A stretch of DNA of 40,762 nucleotides, taken from positions 1 to 40,762 of the forward strand of contig CAYONQ010000016.1 in the NCBI GenBank assembly GCA_964405375.1, read 5' to 3'. The notes beneath the pieces were generated by a model, which had not been told where the DNA came from, did not search any database, and saw only the letters and a program-made list of their open reading frames with translations. Position numbers and translations under genes: made by a program. Below are positions 23,131-32,379 of this stretch, in pieces (positions within the stretch are counted from its first letter, which is position 1; each line of letters opens with the position of its first letter). Origin of the DNA: CAYONQ01 sp964405375 (GTDB taxonomy: Bacteria > Planctomycetota > Phycisphaerae > Sedimentisphaerales > Anaerobacaceae).

Positions 23131-24018
23131 ATGAAATCGAAGAAGAAAAGAAAGATTGGTTTTACCATAATAGAGCTGCTTACCGTTATGAGCATCATCG
23201 TGGTACTGATTAGCTTGCTTGTTCCGAGCTTGAATGCGGTAAGGCGGTATTCGCGGGTCGTAACGCAGAGAGGGCAGTTCCACGACATCCAGACGGGGCT
23301 GGAGATGTTCAGTATCGATTTTGACGGCTATCCGGACTCAATTGATAGTGGTTACCTTGCCCCCGCCCAACCCCCATACTGCGGTGCGATGAAGCTCTGT
23401 GAGGCGATGTTGGGCCAGGACGGTCTGGGATTTCACCCGGACTCGAAGTTCAGAGTGGACGGCCTGGACGGCCCCGCCGGTAACGACCTGTATCTTCCTA
23501 ATCCAACTGCCGAGCAGCGCAGAGAGAGGAAAAATCCGTATATAGACATCGTTGGCAAATATAAGATGTGTGCCATAGAGGATTTGTATGGTGCTGGAAT
23601 AGGGTCGTTTACTGACCCCTGTTCGACTGTTATTTCTGATGTATTCTATAGGATTAGAGGCCAGGTTACCGGCGATAAGCTCGGAATGCCCATATTATAT
23701 TATAAGGCGGGTATAGGTAAACTTTATCACGACCCCAATATACTCGACAATCCTCCTTTGACATTTGATGATAATATCTACGATTACAGGGATAATAACC
23801 GTCTGGCCGAACTTAGAGTGCCTGACAGACTTAGCGACCCCCATCCGTTGTGGTATGATGATGTTGGCGTCCCCGATGTATTTTATGAAAATACGTTCAG
23901 CAAGAGGATTGCCGGTTTTGACAGGCCTTATAAGGAGGAATCTTACATTTTGATTTCGGCCGGCTGGGACGGCCTTTACGGCACGAGGGACGACGTCTAT
24001 AACTTCGCCGAGAAGTAG
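23131..24018 (+). CDS. Prepilin-type N-terminal cleavage protein (pseudopilin, GspG-like)
   Basis: The 295-residue protein has the class III signal: basic MKSKKKRKIG, cut before Phe by a prepilin peptidase, then FTIIELLTVMSIIVVLISLLVPSL with the conserved Glu5. It would sit in the inner membrane and form part of a pilus-like or type II secretion-like filament. The long soluble domain ends SAGWDGLYGTRDDVYNF, a word seen in planctomycete pseudopilins of the DUF1559/GspG style. These organisms have dozens of such proteins, so a specific system cannot be assigned. GGAG precedes the start by six bases; a clear promoter lies upstream. No secretion genes are adjacent. Confidence 0.9.
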   Translation: MKSKKKRKIGFTIIELLTVMSIIVVLISLLVPSLNAVRRYSRVVTQRGQFHDIQTGLEMFSIDFDGYPDSIDSGYLAPAQPPYCGAMKLCEAMLGQDGLGFHPDSKFRVDGLDGPAGNDLYLPNPTAEQRRERKNPYIDIVGKYKMCAIEDLYGAGIGSFTDPCSTVISDVFYRIRGQVTGDKLGMPILYYKAGIGKLYHDPNILDNPPLTFDDNIYDYRDNNRLAELRVPDRLSDPHPLWYDDVGVPDVFYENTFSKRIAGFDRPYKEESYILISAGWDGLYGTRDDVYNFAEK

Positions 24019-24064
24019 CGGCGGGCTGTTTGCTATTTTTTGCTTTGTAGAAAACTTGGCCAAC

Positions 24065-24159
24065 TGTCATTTCGAGCGAGCCGAAGGCGAGTCGAGAAAT
24101 CTATTTTTAATAGATTTCTCCGCTTTGGGCCGCAAGGCGGCCCTTCGGTCGAAATGACA
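24065..24159. repeat. Large nested palindromic repeat (GTCATTTCGA type)
   Basis: TGTCATTTCGA (24065-24075) pairs with TCGAAATGACA (24149-24159). Inside, GAGAAATCTAT (24094-24104) pairs perfectly with ATAGATTTCTC (24110-24120), and GGGCCGC pairs with GCGGCCC (24127-24143). It lies in the convergent gap and may end transcription from both sides. It belongs to the widespread GTCATTTCGA/GTCATTCTGA class of dispersed repeats; relatives occur inside the restriction gene. Confidence 0.8.
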
Positions 24160-24187
24160 AGTCACTTTTCTACAGAGCACTATTTTT

Positions 24188-26518
24188 CTAATTTATGTAT
24201 TTCTCGAACTGCTGCTGGAGTTGCTCTCCCGTTTTGTTCCCTTCGTAAATGAGCACGCGGAAGCCGAAGTGCGCCGATTCATTCGGCTGCAATGTAAGAT
24301 TGAACGGCTGCGGATTGAGTTGGCCTGTATTCTGCTGGAAGATGAGCTGGCCTAAGGGATTTGCGGTGATAAGGCCGTAGCCCCTTGTGTGCCAGTAGGC
24401 GGGGTAGTTCACGCTTGAGGGGTGATTAAGAATAGCGATGCCGATTGTTTTGCCGTCTTTTCGGCCCTGCAGGCGGACCCATTGGGCGCGTTTGCCCCAG
24501 GTGTTTTTCTCGCCTTCGTCGCCGTTTGAGTTAAGGAATCTGCCGGTGCCGGTCTCACTAAGCCAGCCGGCGGCCTGAAAGGCAAACAGCCCATCCTTGT
24601 GGTCGCCGAATACCACTTTTGTATCCTGCGCAGTAAGGTCTATATCGAAGTCGATGGCGTATTCGTTTTCGCGGCCGTAGAAGACCATTTTCCGGTTTTC
24701 TTTCAGCAGCGTCTTGCCGTTCTTATCGAGCCAGTGCGAAACGGTTGCGAGTGTTCCTTTGCCGGTTCCGCCGGTCATTTCCGTTACTTCTGCGTGTTTG
24801 ATATGTGCCGGCGAGGCGGGGTCGAGCCAGAAGTCGTCGCCGTTGACGTCGCGGTATGCGAACCACAGACCTTTATGGTGGGGATGTTCGGTGTTTTCGC
24901 CTTCAATCTGCAACAGGGGCCAGCCGCGATTTATCATAGCGCCGGACGGGCTGTTCAGCGGGAATAGAATCGGCTTTCCCAATCCGTCGCCGTAGCGGTA
25001 GCTGGTGAAGTGCCTGCCGTCGATTAGGCAGTCGATTTTATCTTCGGCTTTTACAAACTCTACCGTTGGCTTATGTTTTTTTTTAACCGTGGCCAGTTCG
25101 AGTGCCTTCGTAGTGGTGTAGTATTTTGTGAGCATATTCGGCACCTCCCAGTTGGGTAGTTTTCCGTCGGCGAGGTATTTCAGGTATCTTACCATAACCT
25201 GCCGGAAGTGTGCCTCGTGGCCGATGCGGTATTTGTCGGGCACCAGGATTTGCCAGCCGGCGGCGTTTTCTTTAAGCTCCAGCCCCGGGTATTTGGTTTG
25301 CAGCTCGGCGACGGCCTTTTTCAATGCCGCCGACAGTTTATCTTTGTTTGCTCCTGCCGTCGGCTCGACGTAAAGCTCGGGGCGGTAGTTCTGCTCTTTG
25401 CCCTGGCGGATGATTACGTTGGCTTTAGTGCCTCTTACCAGCGAATAGTGGGTGTCCTTGCCGCCGGCCAGCGCCTCGAAGTTCCAGATTACCGACAGCT
25501 TCGTATGAATGCCTTTCAAGGTATAAATCATCTCGCCGTTGGCATAGCAGGGAAGCACGCCTTCATCATTTAGATTGTCTTTCAGGAAGACGGGGAAGTC
25601 CGAAAGTTTTGTTACCTTTTCGTATTGCTGTTTTGTTATCATAGTCGGCCATCGTTTGGCCTTTTTTATCTCGATGTCGTTTTGGTAGTCGATAATTTTT
25701 TCCGGGAAGAGCATCCACATTACGATATCGACGAGATGCGTTGTAATGTCCGCCAGTCCCTCGCCCTGCTGTGTGGTGTCGAAATACCAGCCGGGCCGGG
25801 TGAGCGGCTTGCCGGCGACGTATTTGAAGAAGTGATGGACGCTTTCCTTGACCACCGCCGGCTCATCGACCGAGCCGTTTACCAGTTCGCCGAAGACGCT
25901 TCTGTTGTGGAGCAGCTCTTTCTGCAGAATAGTTGTTATCGAGCTTCTCTCGGTCATAATATCGTAGAGCAGCACGTTGTTTTTCTCCGCCGAGGCAAAC
26001 GCCTTTTTCAGCAGCTTGAAGCCGGCGGCGTCGATGCACATCGGCTTATCCGACAGGACGTTCAGCCCCGCATCGACGCAGGCCTTGATGTGGCTGGTCT
26101 TTTTTTTGTTGTTGCCTGCCAGGACCACTATATTGCCGGGTTTTTCTTTCAGCATTTTTTCGAGGAAGTCATCGCCGGTATATACCTTTTCCCGCCAGTT
26201 TGTTGGGTCTTCTGTGCGTGTATTGAACTGCTCAATCATTTTCAGATGGTTTTTGACGTCCGGCCCGGCGGGTGCATAGACGTGGACCGTCGGCGAGACC
26301 TGCTCGTACATCGTCTTCTGCACCAGCGCAGAATGGAAGTGCCCGGGGTTAAGCGTCATTATCTTTACCCCGTTAGAGTCTTTTTCCTTCGGGACTCTAA
26401 CCGGGTTTACTTTGTCTTTTTCGGCGGAAGATTGCATTTTCGCTCCTTGCTGTTCGGTACAGCAGCACACGGCTAACAGAAGAATCGTCAATCCTGTCGG
26501 AAAAACTTTTTTAATCAT
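24188..26518 (-). CDS. Exported lipoprotein: Gfo/Idh/MocA oxidoreductase fused to a DUF6807 (PmoA-like) domain
   Basis: This 776-residue protein joins two modules. A signal peptide with cysteines at LLAVCCC indicates a lipoprotein. Residues about 45-470 are a Gfo/Idh/MocA-type NAD(P)-binding oxidoreductase of the putative oxidoreductase C-terminal family: TLNPGHFHSALV, then VVLAGNNKKKTSHIKACVDAGLNVLSDKPMC, where DKP replaces the catalytic EKP. From about 490 to the end is DUF6807: FTSYRYGDGLGKPILFPLNSPSG, HPHHKGLWFAYRDVNGDDFW, and FGFRVLIYEG. The pair suggests oxidation and further handling of the same sugar outside the cytoplasm. The neighbour upstream by 52 bases is DUF1080, so both are in one operon. 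GAGAGG precedes the start. Confidence 0.9.
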   Translation of the reverse strand: MIKKVFPTGLTILLLAVCCCTEQQGAKMQSSAEKDKVNPVRVPKEKDSNGVKIMTLNPGHFHSALVQKTMYEQVSPTVHVYAPAGPDVKNHLKMIEQFNTRTEDPTNWREKVYTGDDFLEKMLKEKPGNIVVLAGNNKKKTSHIKACVDAGLNVLSDKPMCIDAAGFKLLKKAFASAEKNNVLLYDIMTERSSITTILQKELLHNRSVFGELVNGSVDEPAVVKESVHHFFKYVAGKPLTRPGWYFDTTQQGEGLADITTHLVDIVMWMLFPEKIIDYQNDIEIKKAKRWPTMITKQQYEKVTKLSDFPVFLKDNLNDEGVLPCYANGEMIYTLKGIHTKLSVIWNFEALAGGKDTHYSLVRGTKANVIIRQGKEQNYRPELYVEPTAGANKDKLSAALKKAVAELQTKYPGLELKENAAGWQILVPDKYRIGHEAHFRQVMVRYLKYLADGKLPNWEVPNMLTKYYTTTKALELATVKKKHKPTVEFVKAEDKIDCLIDGRHFTSYRYGDGLGKPILFPLNSPSGAMINRGWPLLQIEGENTEHPHHKGLWFAYRDVNGDDFWLDPASPAHIKHAEVTEMTGGTGKGTLATVSHWLDKNGKTLLKENRKMVFYGRENEYAIDFDIDLTAQDTKVVFGDHKDGLFAFQAAGWLSETGTGRFLNSNGDEGEKNTWGKRAQWVRLQGRKDGKTIGIAILNHPSSVNYPAYWHTRGYGLITANPLGQLIFQQNTGQLNPQPFNLTLQPNESAHFGFRVLIYEGNKTGEQLQQQFEKYIN

Positions 26519-26570
26519 AATAAAATCCTCTCTATTTTTCCAATTGCCCTTCGGGGCTGTGCTTTTCTGT

Positions 26571-27275
26571 TTAGTTCAGCGGCACGAGCCATATATTTCG
26601 AAATCTCACCTTGCTTCCGTGGTCCTGCAATTGGATTGGTCCGGGTTCGGGTCCTTCCGGTCGGCCCCTGCCTGTTTTGTCGGGGATTTCGAGATTGTCG
26701 TGAATCAAGGTGCCATTGTGAATCACGGTGATGCGTGCGTTTTTTATCTTTCTTAGATTTTCACCTTCGCCGGCGAACCGAGCGGCGTGGAAGGTAATGT
26801 CGTAGGTTTGCCATTTGCCGCGCCTTTTGCAAACGTTTTTGTCGGGCGGTTTTGTCCTGTAGATTGCGCCGCAGCCGTCATATTTAGGTTCCTGGCCGTA
26901 GGAATCCAGAATCTGGACCTCGTAGCGTCGCTGGATATAGATTCCGCTGTTGCCGCGGCTTTGGGCTTTTTCGGGCTTCGGTTCTTTCGGGATGTTAAAC
27001 TCAACGTGCAGCCGGAAATCCCGGAAGTTCTCTTTTGTTATAATGTCTTCTTTTCCGGGGACGACCTCCATCGCGCCGTTGACGAGCCGCCAGGGTGCCG
27101 GTCCTGCGTGTTCACTTTCCCACTGCGAAAAATCTCTGCCGTCAAAGAGCACGATAGCGCCTGCCGGCGGCGGCTGTATAGCGGCTTTCGTCAACATCGG
27201 GCCGCAACCCCCTGCCCAAACGAGGATTGCCGATGTTACCGTTAAGAGAGTTTTCGATTTTTTTATTTCCTGCAT
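26571..27275 (-). CDS. DUF1080 (3-keto-disaccharide hydrolase-like) lipoprotein
   Basis: The 234-residue protein has a signal peptide with lipobox WAGGC and then the concanavalin-like jelly roll of DUF1080, marked by FDGRDFSQWES, NSGIYIQRRYEVQILDSYG, CGAIYRTKPPD, GKWQTYDITFHAARF and GPIQLQDHGSKVRFRNIWLVPL. Members act on 3-keto-glycosides, by hydrolysis or elimination, after an oxidoreductase has oxidised the sugar. It sits in the envelope. It is the first gene of the two-gene - strand operon, divergent from a sugar isomerase gene with 185 bases between, so both may be controlled together. Family assignment is secure; substrate is not. Confidence 0.92.
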   Translation of the reverse strand: MQEIKKSKTLLTVTSAILVWAGGCGPMLTKAAIQPPPAGAIVLFDGRDFSQWESEHAGPAPWRLVNGAMEVVPGKEDIITKENFRDFRLHVEFNIPKEPKPEKAQSRGNSGIYIQRRYEVQILDSYGQEPKYDGCGAIYRTKPPDKNVCKRRGKWQTYDITFHAARFAGEGENLRKIKNARITVIHNGTLIHDNLEIPDKTGRGRPEGPEPGPIQLQDHGSKVRFRNIWLVPLN

Positions 27276-27377
27276 CCTGAAACCTTGCAGAGCAAAGCCA
27301 CATTATAGCCATTTGTCCTTTACGTTCAACATTTTTTGTCTGAGTTTGTTGCGGTGCCGGATATTGTAAAATCGTTT

Positions 27378-27406
27378 TTGACAGCGGCGGTGAGGCTTAT
27401 TAGTAT
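27378..27406 (+). promoter_or_regulatory. Putative sigma-70 promoter in the divergent region
   Basis: TTGACA (27378-27383) and TAGTAT (27401-27406) are 17 bases apart, some 55 bases before the TIM-barrel gene. Confidence 0.55.
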
Positions 27407-27460
27407 GTTTTTTTGACGGACGGGAATAATTTCCGGCCGGTAATCTTGAAAGGAGAGCAG

Positions 27461-28378
27461 ATGTTATCCAGACACACAAAAATTTCACGTCGTCGGTTTT
27501 TAGCCGCCGGCACGCAGGCCGCTGCGGGTATTGTTGCCGTCTCTGGTTTGGCCTCGTGCAGCGTTGTTCAGCGGACCTTCGGGGGCAAGGCCGGCTCAAA
27601 GATGCGATTCGGGCTGGTAACCTACAAGTGGGCTGCGGACTGGGACCTGCCGACTCTGCTTCGGAACTGCGAGGCGACGAATATGCTCGGCGTTGAGCTT
27701 CGCACCACGCACGCTCACGGTGTCGAGCCGAGTCTTAGCACAGAGCAGCGAAGTGAGGTCAAAAAGCGCTTCGCCGACAGTCCTGTTACGCTTGCGGGGC
27801 TCGGCAGCAACGAGCGCTTCGATTCGCCGGATGCCGCCGAGCTTGCAAAGGCCATCGATGCCACAAAGCGATTCCTCAAGCTAAGTAGTGACGTCGGCAG
27901 CAGCGGCGTGAAGGTCAAGCCCAACGATTTCCACGAGGGTATCCCGCGTGAAAAGACCATCGAGCAAATCGGCAAATCGCTCAATAAGCTTGGCCGATTC
28001 GCCAGCAGCTACGGCCAGCAGGTTCGCCTTGAGGTCCACGGCCAGTGCAGGGAGCTGCCCACCATAAAGGCGATTATTGACGTCGCCGACCACCCTAATG
28101 TCGTTGTGTGCTGGAACTCGAACAACGATGACCTGTCCGGCGGCGGGCTTGAGTACAACTTCAATCTCGTCAAGGACCACTTCGGCGGCACCGCCCACGT
28201 GCATTCGCTGGATTCGACGAATTATCCCTATAGGCAGTTAATTGGGTTGTTCGTTAAGATGGATTACGCCGGGTGGATATTGTTAGAGGAAGGCCGACAC
28301 ATACCGCAGGACCGCATCAAGGCCATAACCGAGCAGCGGATGCTGTTTGAGAAGATGTTAGCCGAGGCCCAGGCATAG
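27461..28378 (+). CDS. Tat-exported TIM-barrel sugar phosphate isomerase/epimerase-like protein
   Basis: From ATG 27461 (GGAG six to eight bases upstream) the product has 305 residues. The N-terminus SRRRFLAAGTQAAAGIVAVSGLASC combines a twin-arginine signal and a lipobox. The rest is a xylose isomerase-like (AP endonuclease family 2) TIM barrel: FGLVTYKWAADWDLPTLL, MLGVELRTTHAHGVEP, SGVKVKPNDFHEG, VRLEVHGQC, VVVCWNSNNDD and GWILLEEGRH. The metal-binding Glu, Asp and His of this family appear in LEVHG and AHVHSLD. Such proteins isomerise or cleave keto-sugars and recur with DUF1080 genes. It leads the + strand operon. Confidence 0.88.
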   Translation: MLSRHTKISRRRFLAAGTQAAAGIVAVSGLASCSVVQRTFGGKAGSKMRFGLVTYKWAADWDLPTLLRNCEATNMLGVELRTTHAHGVEPSLSTEQRSEVKKRFADSPVTLAGLGSNERFDSPDAAELAKAIDATKRFLKLSSDVGSSGVKVKPNDFHEGIPREKTIEQIGKSLNKLGRFASSYGQQVRLEVHGQCRELPTIKAIIDVADHPNVVVCWNSNNDDLSGGGLEYNFNLVKDHFGGTAHVHSLDSTNYPYRQLIGLFVKMDYAGWILLEEGRHIPQDRIKAITEQRMLFEKMLAEAQA

Positions 28379-28407
28379 GCATTTGCAGGCAGCGAGGACA
28401 GATACGT

Positions 28408-29562
28408 ATGAGTGCAGTGACGGCTCGCCAGAGGGTACTGAAGACCTTAAACCACGAACAGCCGGACAGAATACCTTTCGATTTGGCAAGCACATTGGTT
28501 ACCGGCATAACCAAAAACGCCTACATAAATCTGGCGGGTCGGCTGGGAGAAAATTTGGAAGAGGTCAGTCTGTACGACACTGTCCAGCAGCTTGCGGCGG
28601 TGCGGGAGGACATACTCGAAAAACTGGAGGTGGACGTCAGGGGGCTGATACCGAATTTTGCCAGGAAGCAACCCGCTGTAAAAAACGAGGGCGGCTGTTT
28701 GACGTTCACCGACGAATGGGGCGTAAAATGGCATAAGCCGGAAGGTGCGCTTTATTTCAGCGCCGTGGAATTTCCCTTTTCAGGGGACATAACCGAGAGG
28801 GACATCGACGATTTTCCGTGGCCCGATGCTGCAAGTGCTGCGTTTTTCGATGGGCTTCAAGAGAAGGCGAAGCGGTATTACCAGGGCGGCTTTGCCGTTA
28901 TCCTCGAAAGTATATGTGCGGGTATCTTTGAGATGTGCTGCAGAGTCAGAGGCACCGAGCAGTTCTATATGGATTTGGCGATGAACCCGGCGATTGCGTC
29001 CAGGCTGCTGGATAAGTTCGTTGAGCTGAAGATTCGGTTTTACGAGGCCGCTGCGGAGAGATTGGGCAGCTATGTGCAGTTCATAAGGGAGAGCGACGAC
29101 ATAGCCGGCCAGCAGGCGTTGTTGGTTTCGCCGCAGATGTATCGAGAATTCTTAAAGCCCAGACACAAGCAGTTGTTCGATGCCCAGAGACGGCTGTTTC
29201 CTTCGCCGTTTTACGTCTGGTTTCATTCGGACGGTGCAATTTACGATATAATACCGGATTTCATAGAGATAGGCCTGGATGTGCTGAATCCCGTGCAGCT
29301 GACCGCAAAGGGTATGGATGCTGAAAAGCTAAAAAAGCAGTACGGCAGGGACATAACCTTCTGGGGCGGGGCGGTGGATACGCAGAATATTCTGCCGACG
29401 GCTAATCCTGACGAAGTTAGACAAAATGTTAAGGAAAGGATTCGGTGTTTGGCGGCCGGCGGGGGCTTTGTCTTCGCTGCGGTTCATAATATCCAGGACG
29501 ATGTGCCGGCGGAAAATATCATCGCTATGTTAGAGGTGTTCAGGGAGTTGAGGGATTACTAA
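28408..29562 (+). CDS. Uroporphyrinogen decarboxylase family protein (methyltransferase-like)
   Basis: The 384-residue protein has the UroD fold that heme UroD shares with corrinoid-dependent methyltransferases. Marks are RQRVLKTLNHEQPDRIPFDL at the start, CRVRGTEQFYMDLAMNP, FIRESDDIAGQQALLVSP and FVFAAVHNIQDDVPAENIIAM at the end. The word FHSDGAI stands where many methyltransferases carry HSCG with a zinc-binding Cys, so zinc binding may be through Asp or absent. It is not likely to be heme biosynthetic HemE, given its place 29 bases after a sugar isomerase in a catabolic cluster. A role in demethylation of sugars is possible but unproven. It is cytoplasmic, unlike its neighbours. Confidence 0.85.
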   Translation: MSAVTARQRVLKTLNHEQPDRIPFDLASTLVTGITKNAYINLAGRLGENLEEVSLYDTVQQLAAVREDILEKLEVDVRGLIPNFARKQPAVKNEGGCLTFTDEWGVKWHKPEGALYFSAVEFPFSGDITERDIDDFPWPDAASAAFFDGLQEKAKRYYQGGFAVILESICAGIFEMCCRVRGTEQFYMDLAMNPAIASRLLDKFVELKIRFYEAAAERLGSYVQFIRESDDIAGQQALLVSPQMYREFLKPRHKQLFDAQRRLFPSPFYVWFHSDGAIYDIIPDFIEIGLDVLNPVQLTAKGMDAEKLKKQYGRDITFWGGAVDTQNILPTANPDEVRQNVKERIRCLAAGGGFVFAAVHNIQDDVPAENIIAMLEVFRELRDY

Positions 29563-29589
29563 CCTGCGGAATCGGCCTTTGAATCGTTC

Positions 29590-29618
29590 TTGACAGCCGC
29601 AGCGTAAGCGTTTAGCAT
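29590..29618 (+). promoter_or_regulatory. Putative sigma-70 promoter of the oxidoreductase gene set
   Basis: TTGACA (29590-29595) and TAGCAT (29613-29618) are spaced by 17 bases, 130 bases before the next start. This long leader may hold regulatory structure: CGGGATG and CATCCCG flank its middle. Confidence 0.45.
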
Positions 29619-29748
29619 AATAGCCGTATCGAATTCGGGATGTTTACCCCGCCCCGATTTGGAGCAGGGCAAAGCCGCAGCAGTGCATCCCGTTTCTGCC
29701 GGATAAAGTAGTCAACCGTAAGTTTTATTGAGTTCAAGGAGAAAGCAG

Positions 29749-31221
29749 ATGTCTTCTAATCGCAAGTTAGTTTCACGTCGCCAGTTTCTGGCCCGCAGTG
29801 CCCGGACCGCCGCCGGCATCGTTGCTGCCGGGGCGTTGACTTCCTGTGCCACTGTTCGGCCCAGTGCCGCTGCGAAGGGCCGTGTCATCGGCGCCAACGA
29901 CCGCATCAACCTGGCCGTGCTTGGCATTCGCAGCCAGGGTTACGGCCTCGCCAGGAATTTCGCCAAAATTCCCAATGTCCGCATCAAAACCCTCGTCGAT
30001 GTGGACGAAAACCTTTTCCCCGAACGTGTTAAGGGGCTTAAGGAAATCCAGGGCATTGCGCCGTCCACCGAGTATGACCTGCGCCGAACCTACGACGACA
30101 GGGACATCGATGCGGTAGTTATCGCCACAGCCGACCACTGGCACGCTTTAGCTGCTATATGGGCCTGCCAGGCCGGCAAGCACGTCTATGTCGAAAAGCC
30201 CTGCTCGCACAATATCCGGGAGGGCAGAAAAATGGTTGAGGCCGCCCGAAAGTATAACCGCATCGTGACGGTCGGTTTCCAAAGCCGTTCCTCCCGCAAC
30301 ATTCGCAGCGCCATCAAATTCCTCGAGGACGGCGGACTCGGCGAGGTCTATATGGCCCGCGGGTTGTGCTTTAAGCCCCGCAACTCCATCAGCAGGTATC
30401 CCGACGGCCCCGTGCCGGACGGCGAGGACTTCTACGTTACAATCGGCGGCAAAAAGATGCCGCACTACAACACCGAATACCTCAAGAAGGTCCACTACGA
30501 CCTGTGGCTTGGCCCGGCGCCGAAACGGCCGTTTAACCGAAACCGCTTCCACTACAACTGGCACTGGTACTGGGACTACGGCTGCGGCGACATCGGCAAC
30601 CAGGGGCCCCACCAGCTCGACATCGCAAGATGGGGACTCGGCGAGAAGGGCCATCCGGTCAAGATAAAGTCCGCCGGCGGGTTCTTCGCATTCGATTCCA
30701 ACCAGGAAACGCCCAACACCCAGACCGCAATCTATGAATACGCCGACGGAAAAATCCTGCAGTTCGAGGTCCGCGGGCTCTATACCAATACCGAGGCCGG
30801 CATCGGCAGCGAAGGCGAAAAGGGAAGATGTATCGGCAATACCTTCTACGGCACGAAGGGCTGGATGGCGCTCGGCGGCAGCAGTTGGAGGACTTACTTC
30901 GGCAGAGACAACAAACCCGGTCCCTCTTCCGAAACAGTCGAGGAAGTTTACGACCCCACAATTCTTGTCGGAACCGGAGGTGGTTCCCACTATAACAACT
31001 TCCTCGCCGCTGTTCGCAGCGGCAACAGAAACGACCTCAATTCCGAAATTGCCTCCGGCAACATCTCCACCGTGCTGGCCCATCTGGCAAATATCTCTTG
31101 CCGGCTCGGCCGCCAGCTTAACTTCGATGGTGAAAGCCAGAGATTCGTCGGCGACAGCCAGGCCGACCGTATGCTTACTCGTAAATACCGTAAGCCCTAC
31201 GTTGTGCCGGAGAATGTATAG
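29749..31221 (+). CDS. Tat-exported Gfo/Idh/MocA oxidoreductase
   Basis: From ATG 29749 (AAGGAG upstream; a TTG at 29728 is less likely) the protein has 490 residues. VSRRQFLARSARTAAGIVAAG and the following LTSC give a Tat signal with lipobox. The NAD(P)-binding part has NLAVLGIRSQGYGLARNF, then DIDAVVIATADHWHALAAIWACQAGKHVYVEKP with the catalytic Lys of EKP. The substrate part includes WHWYWDYGCGDIGNQGPHQLDIARWGLG with the conserved His. Members oxidise or reduce sugars at C3 and act in the periplasm when exported with cofactor. It clusters with DUF6807 and DUF1080 proteins, fitting 3-keto-sugar formation. Confidence 0.93.
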   Translation: MSSNRKLVSRRQFLARSARTAAGIVAAGALTSCATVRPSAAAKGRVIGANDRINLAVLGIRSQGYGLARNFAKIPNVRIKTLVDVDENLFPERVKGLKEIQGIAPSTEYDLRRTYDDRDIDAVVIATADHWHALAAIWACQAGKHVYVEKPCSHNIREGRKMVEAARKYNRIVTVGFQSRSSRNIRSAIKFLEDGGLGEVYMARGLCFKPRNSISRYPDGPVPDGEDFYVTIGGKKMPHYNTEYLKKVHYDLWLGPAPKRPFNRNRFHYNWHWYWDYGCGDIGNQGPHQLDIARWGLGEKGHPVKIKSAGGFFAFDSNQETPNTQTAIYEYADGKILQFEVRGLYTNTEAGIGSEGEKGRCIGNTFYGTKGWMALGGSSWRTYFGRDNKPGPSSETVEEVYDPTILVGTGGGSHYNNFLAAVRSGNRNDLNSEIASGNISTVLAHLANISCRLGRQLNFDGESQRFVGDSQADRMLTRKYRKPYVVPENV

Positions 31222-31275
31222 ACGACAGCGGACAGAAGAATTTGAGCAGTTTGGATTTTTAGAGGGACAGCAGTT

Positions 31276-32319
31276 ATGAAGCCCTGGAATTTCGGGATAG
31301 TCGGTGCGGGCCTGATTGCCGACTTTCACGCCAATGCCATCAAGGCGATGCCCGCAGCGAAATTGATTGGCTGTTGCGATGTTGTTGCCGAGAAGGCAAA
31401 GCATCTGGCGGAGAAGTTCGGCGTAAAGACTTTCGAGAGTTGCGAGGAAATGGTCAATAGCGCCGAGATGGACATCATTACCGTTGCGACACCCAGCGGC
31501 GCGCATATGGAGCCGACCGTTGCCGCTGCCAAAGCCGGCAAACACGTAATATGCGAAAAACCGATGGACGTTACCCTCGAGCGGATTGACGCTATGATTG
31601 AGGCACACCAAAAGGCAGGGACCGTCCTTGGAGGTATATTTCCGTATAGATTTAATGACGCTATGGTGCCGCTTAAGGAAGCGATAAAGTCGGGACGTTT
31701 CGGCGTGATTACTTACGCCGGCGTGTATGTGCCCTGGTGGCGAACCGAGCAATACTATAAAGACTCCTGGCACGGCACGTGGAAGTTAGACGGCGGCGGG
31801 GCGCTGATGAACCAGTCCATTCATATGATAGATATGCTCTGTGAGCTGATGCCGCCGATTGAGGCCATTGGGGCCTTCACCGCCACTATCGGTCATCCGC
31901 AGATTGAGGCGGAGGACACCGCGGTCGCCGCACTGCGTTTTGCCAACGGGGCGTTGGGGATTATCTACGGCACCAGCGCATCGTATCCCGGCAGGCACAG
32001 GCGCTTCGAGATTACCGGCACCAAAGGCACCGTCGTCTATCTCGAAGACAGCGTTACAGTATGGCAGTTTGCCGACGAAAGACCCGAGGATGAAGAAATC
32101 CGCACCAAGTTCAGTCAGGTCGGAACCGAAGGCGGCAAAAGCGACCCCGCTGCTATCCCTTATGAGCTTCACAGACGTAACTTCCAGGCGTTTGTCGATG
32201 CGCTGGAGAAGGGCGAGCAGTTTTGCGTAAATCCGTCCGAAGCCCGTAAAACAGTGGAGATAATCCTGGCAATATACAAGGCCGCCAGAGAGCAAAAAAT
32301 CGTCAAGCTCGACGGCTGA
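31276..32319 (+). CDS. Cytoplasmic Gfo/Idh/MocA family oxidoreductase
   Basis: This 347-residue protein has no export signal, in contrast to its relatives on either side. The Rossmann start is WNFGIVGAGLIADFHANAI, and the catalytic Lys lies in HVICEKPMDVT. The substrate block is YKDSWHGTWKLDGGGALMNQSIHMIDML. Inositol dehydrogenase and other sugar dehydrogenases share these. A sensible role is reduction of the imported keto-sugar in the cytoplasm, completing the cycle begun outside; that is inference. GAGGGAC precedes the start and 54 bases separate it from the previous gene, so it is likely cotranscribed. Confidence 0.92.
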   Translation: MKPWNFGIVGAGLIADFHANAIKAMPAAKLIGCCDVVAEKAKHLAEKFGVKTFESCEEMVNSAEMDIITVATPSGAHMEPTVAAAKAGKHVICEKPMDVTLERIDAMIEAHQKAGTVLGGIFPYRFNDAMVPLKEAIKSGRFGVITYAGVYVPWWRTEQYYKDSWHGTWKLDGGGALMNQSIHMIDMLCELMPPIEAIGAFTATIGHPQIEAEDTAVAALRFANGALGIIYGTSASYPGRHRRFEITGTKGTVVYLEDSVTVWQFADERPEDEEIRTKFSQVGTEGGKSDPAAIPYELHRRNFQAFVDALEKGEQFCVNPSEARKTVEIILAIYKAAREQKIVKLDG

Positions 32320-32379
32320 TTCGGATTGCCATACATATTATTATTTAACATTTCTGCAAAGCTAAAGGAGACAGACAAA

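Noticed and set aside
25625..26476. A 283-codon plus-strand frame
   Set aside because: It is antisense to the Gfo/Idh/MocA-DUF6807 fusion, with no ribosome site and no family likeness.
30148..31773. A 541-codon open frame on the minus strand
   Set aside because: It lies fully opposite two well-supported oxidoreductase genes, and its translation is the biased shadow expected from G/C-rich third positions.
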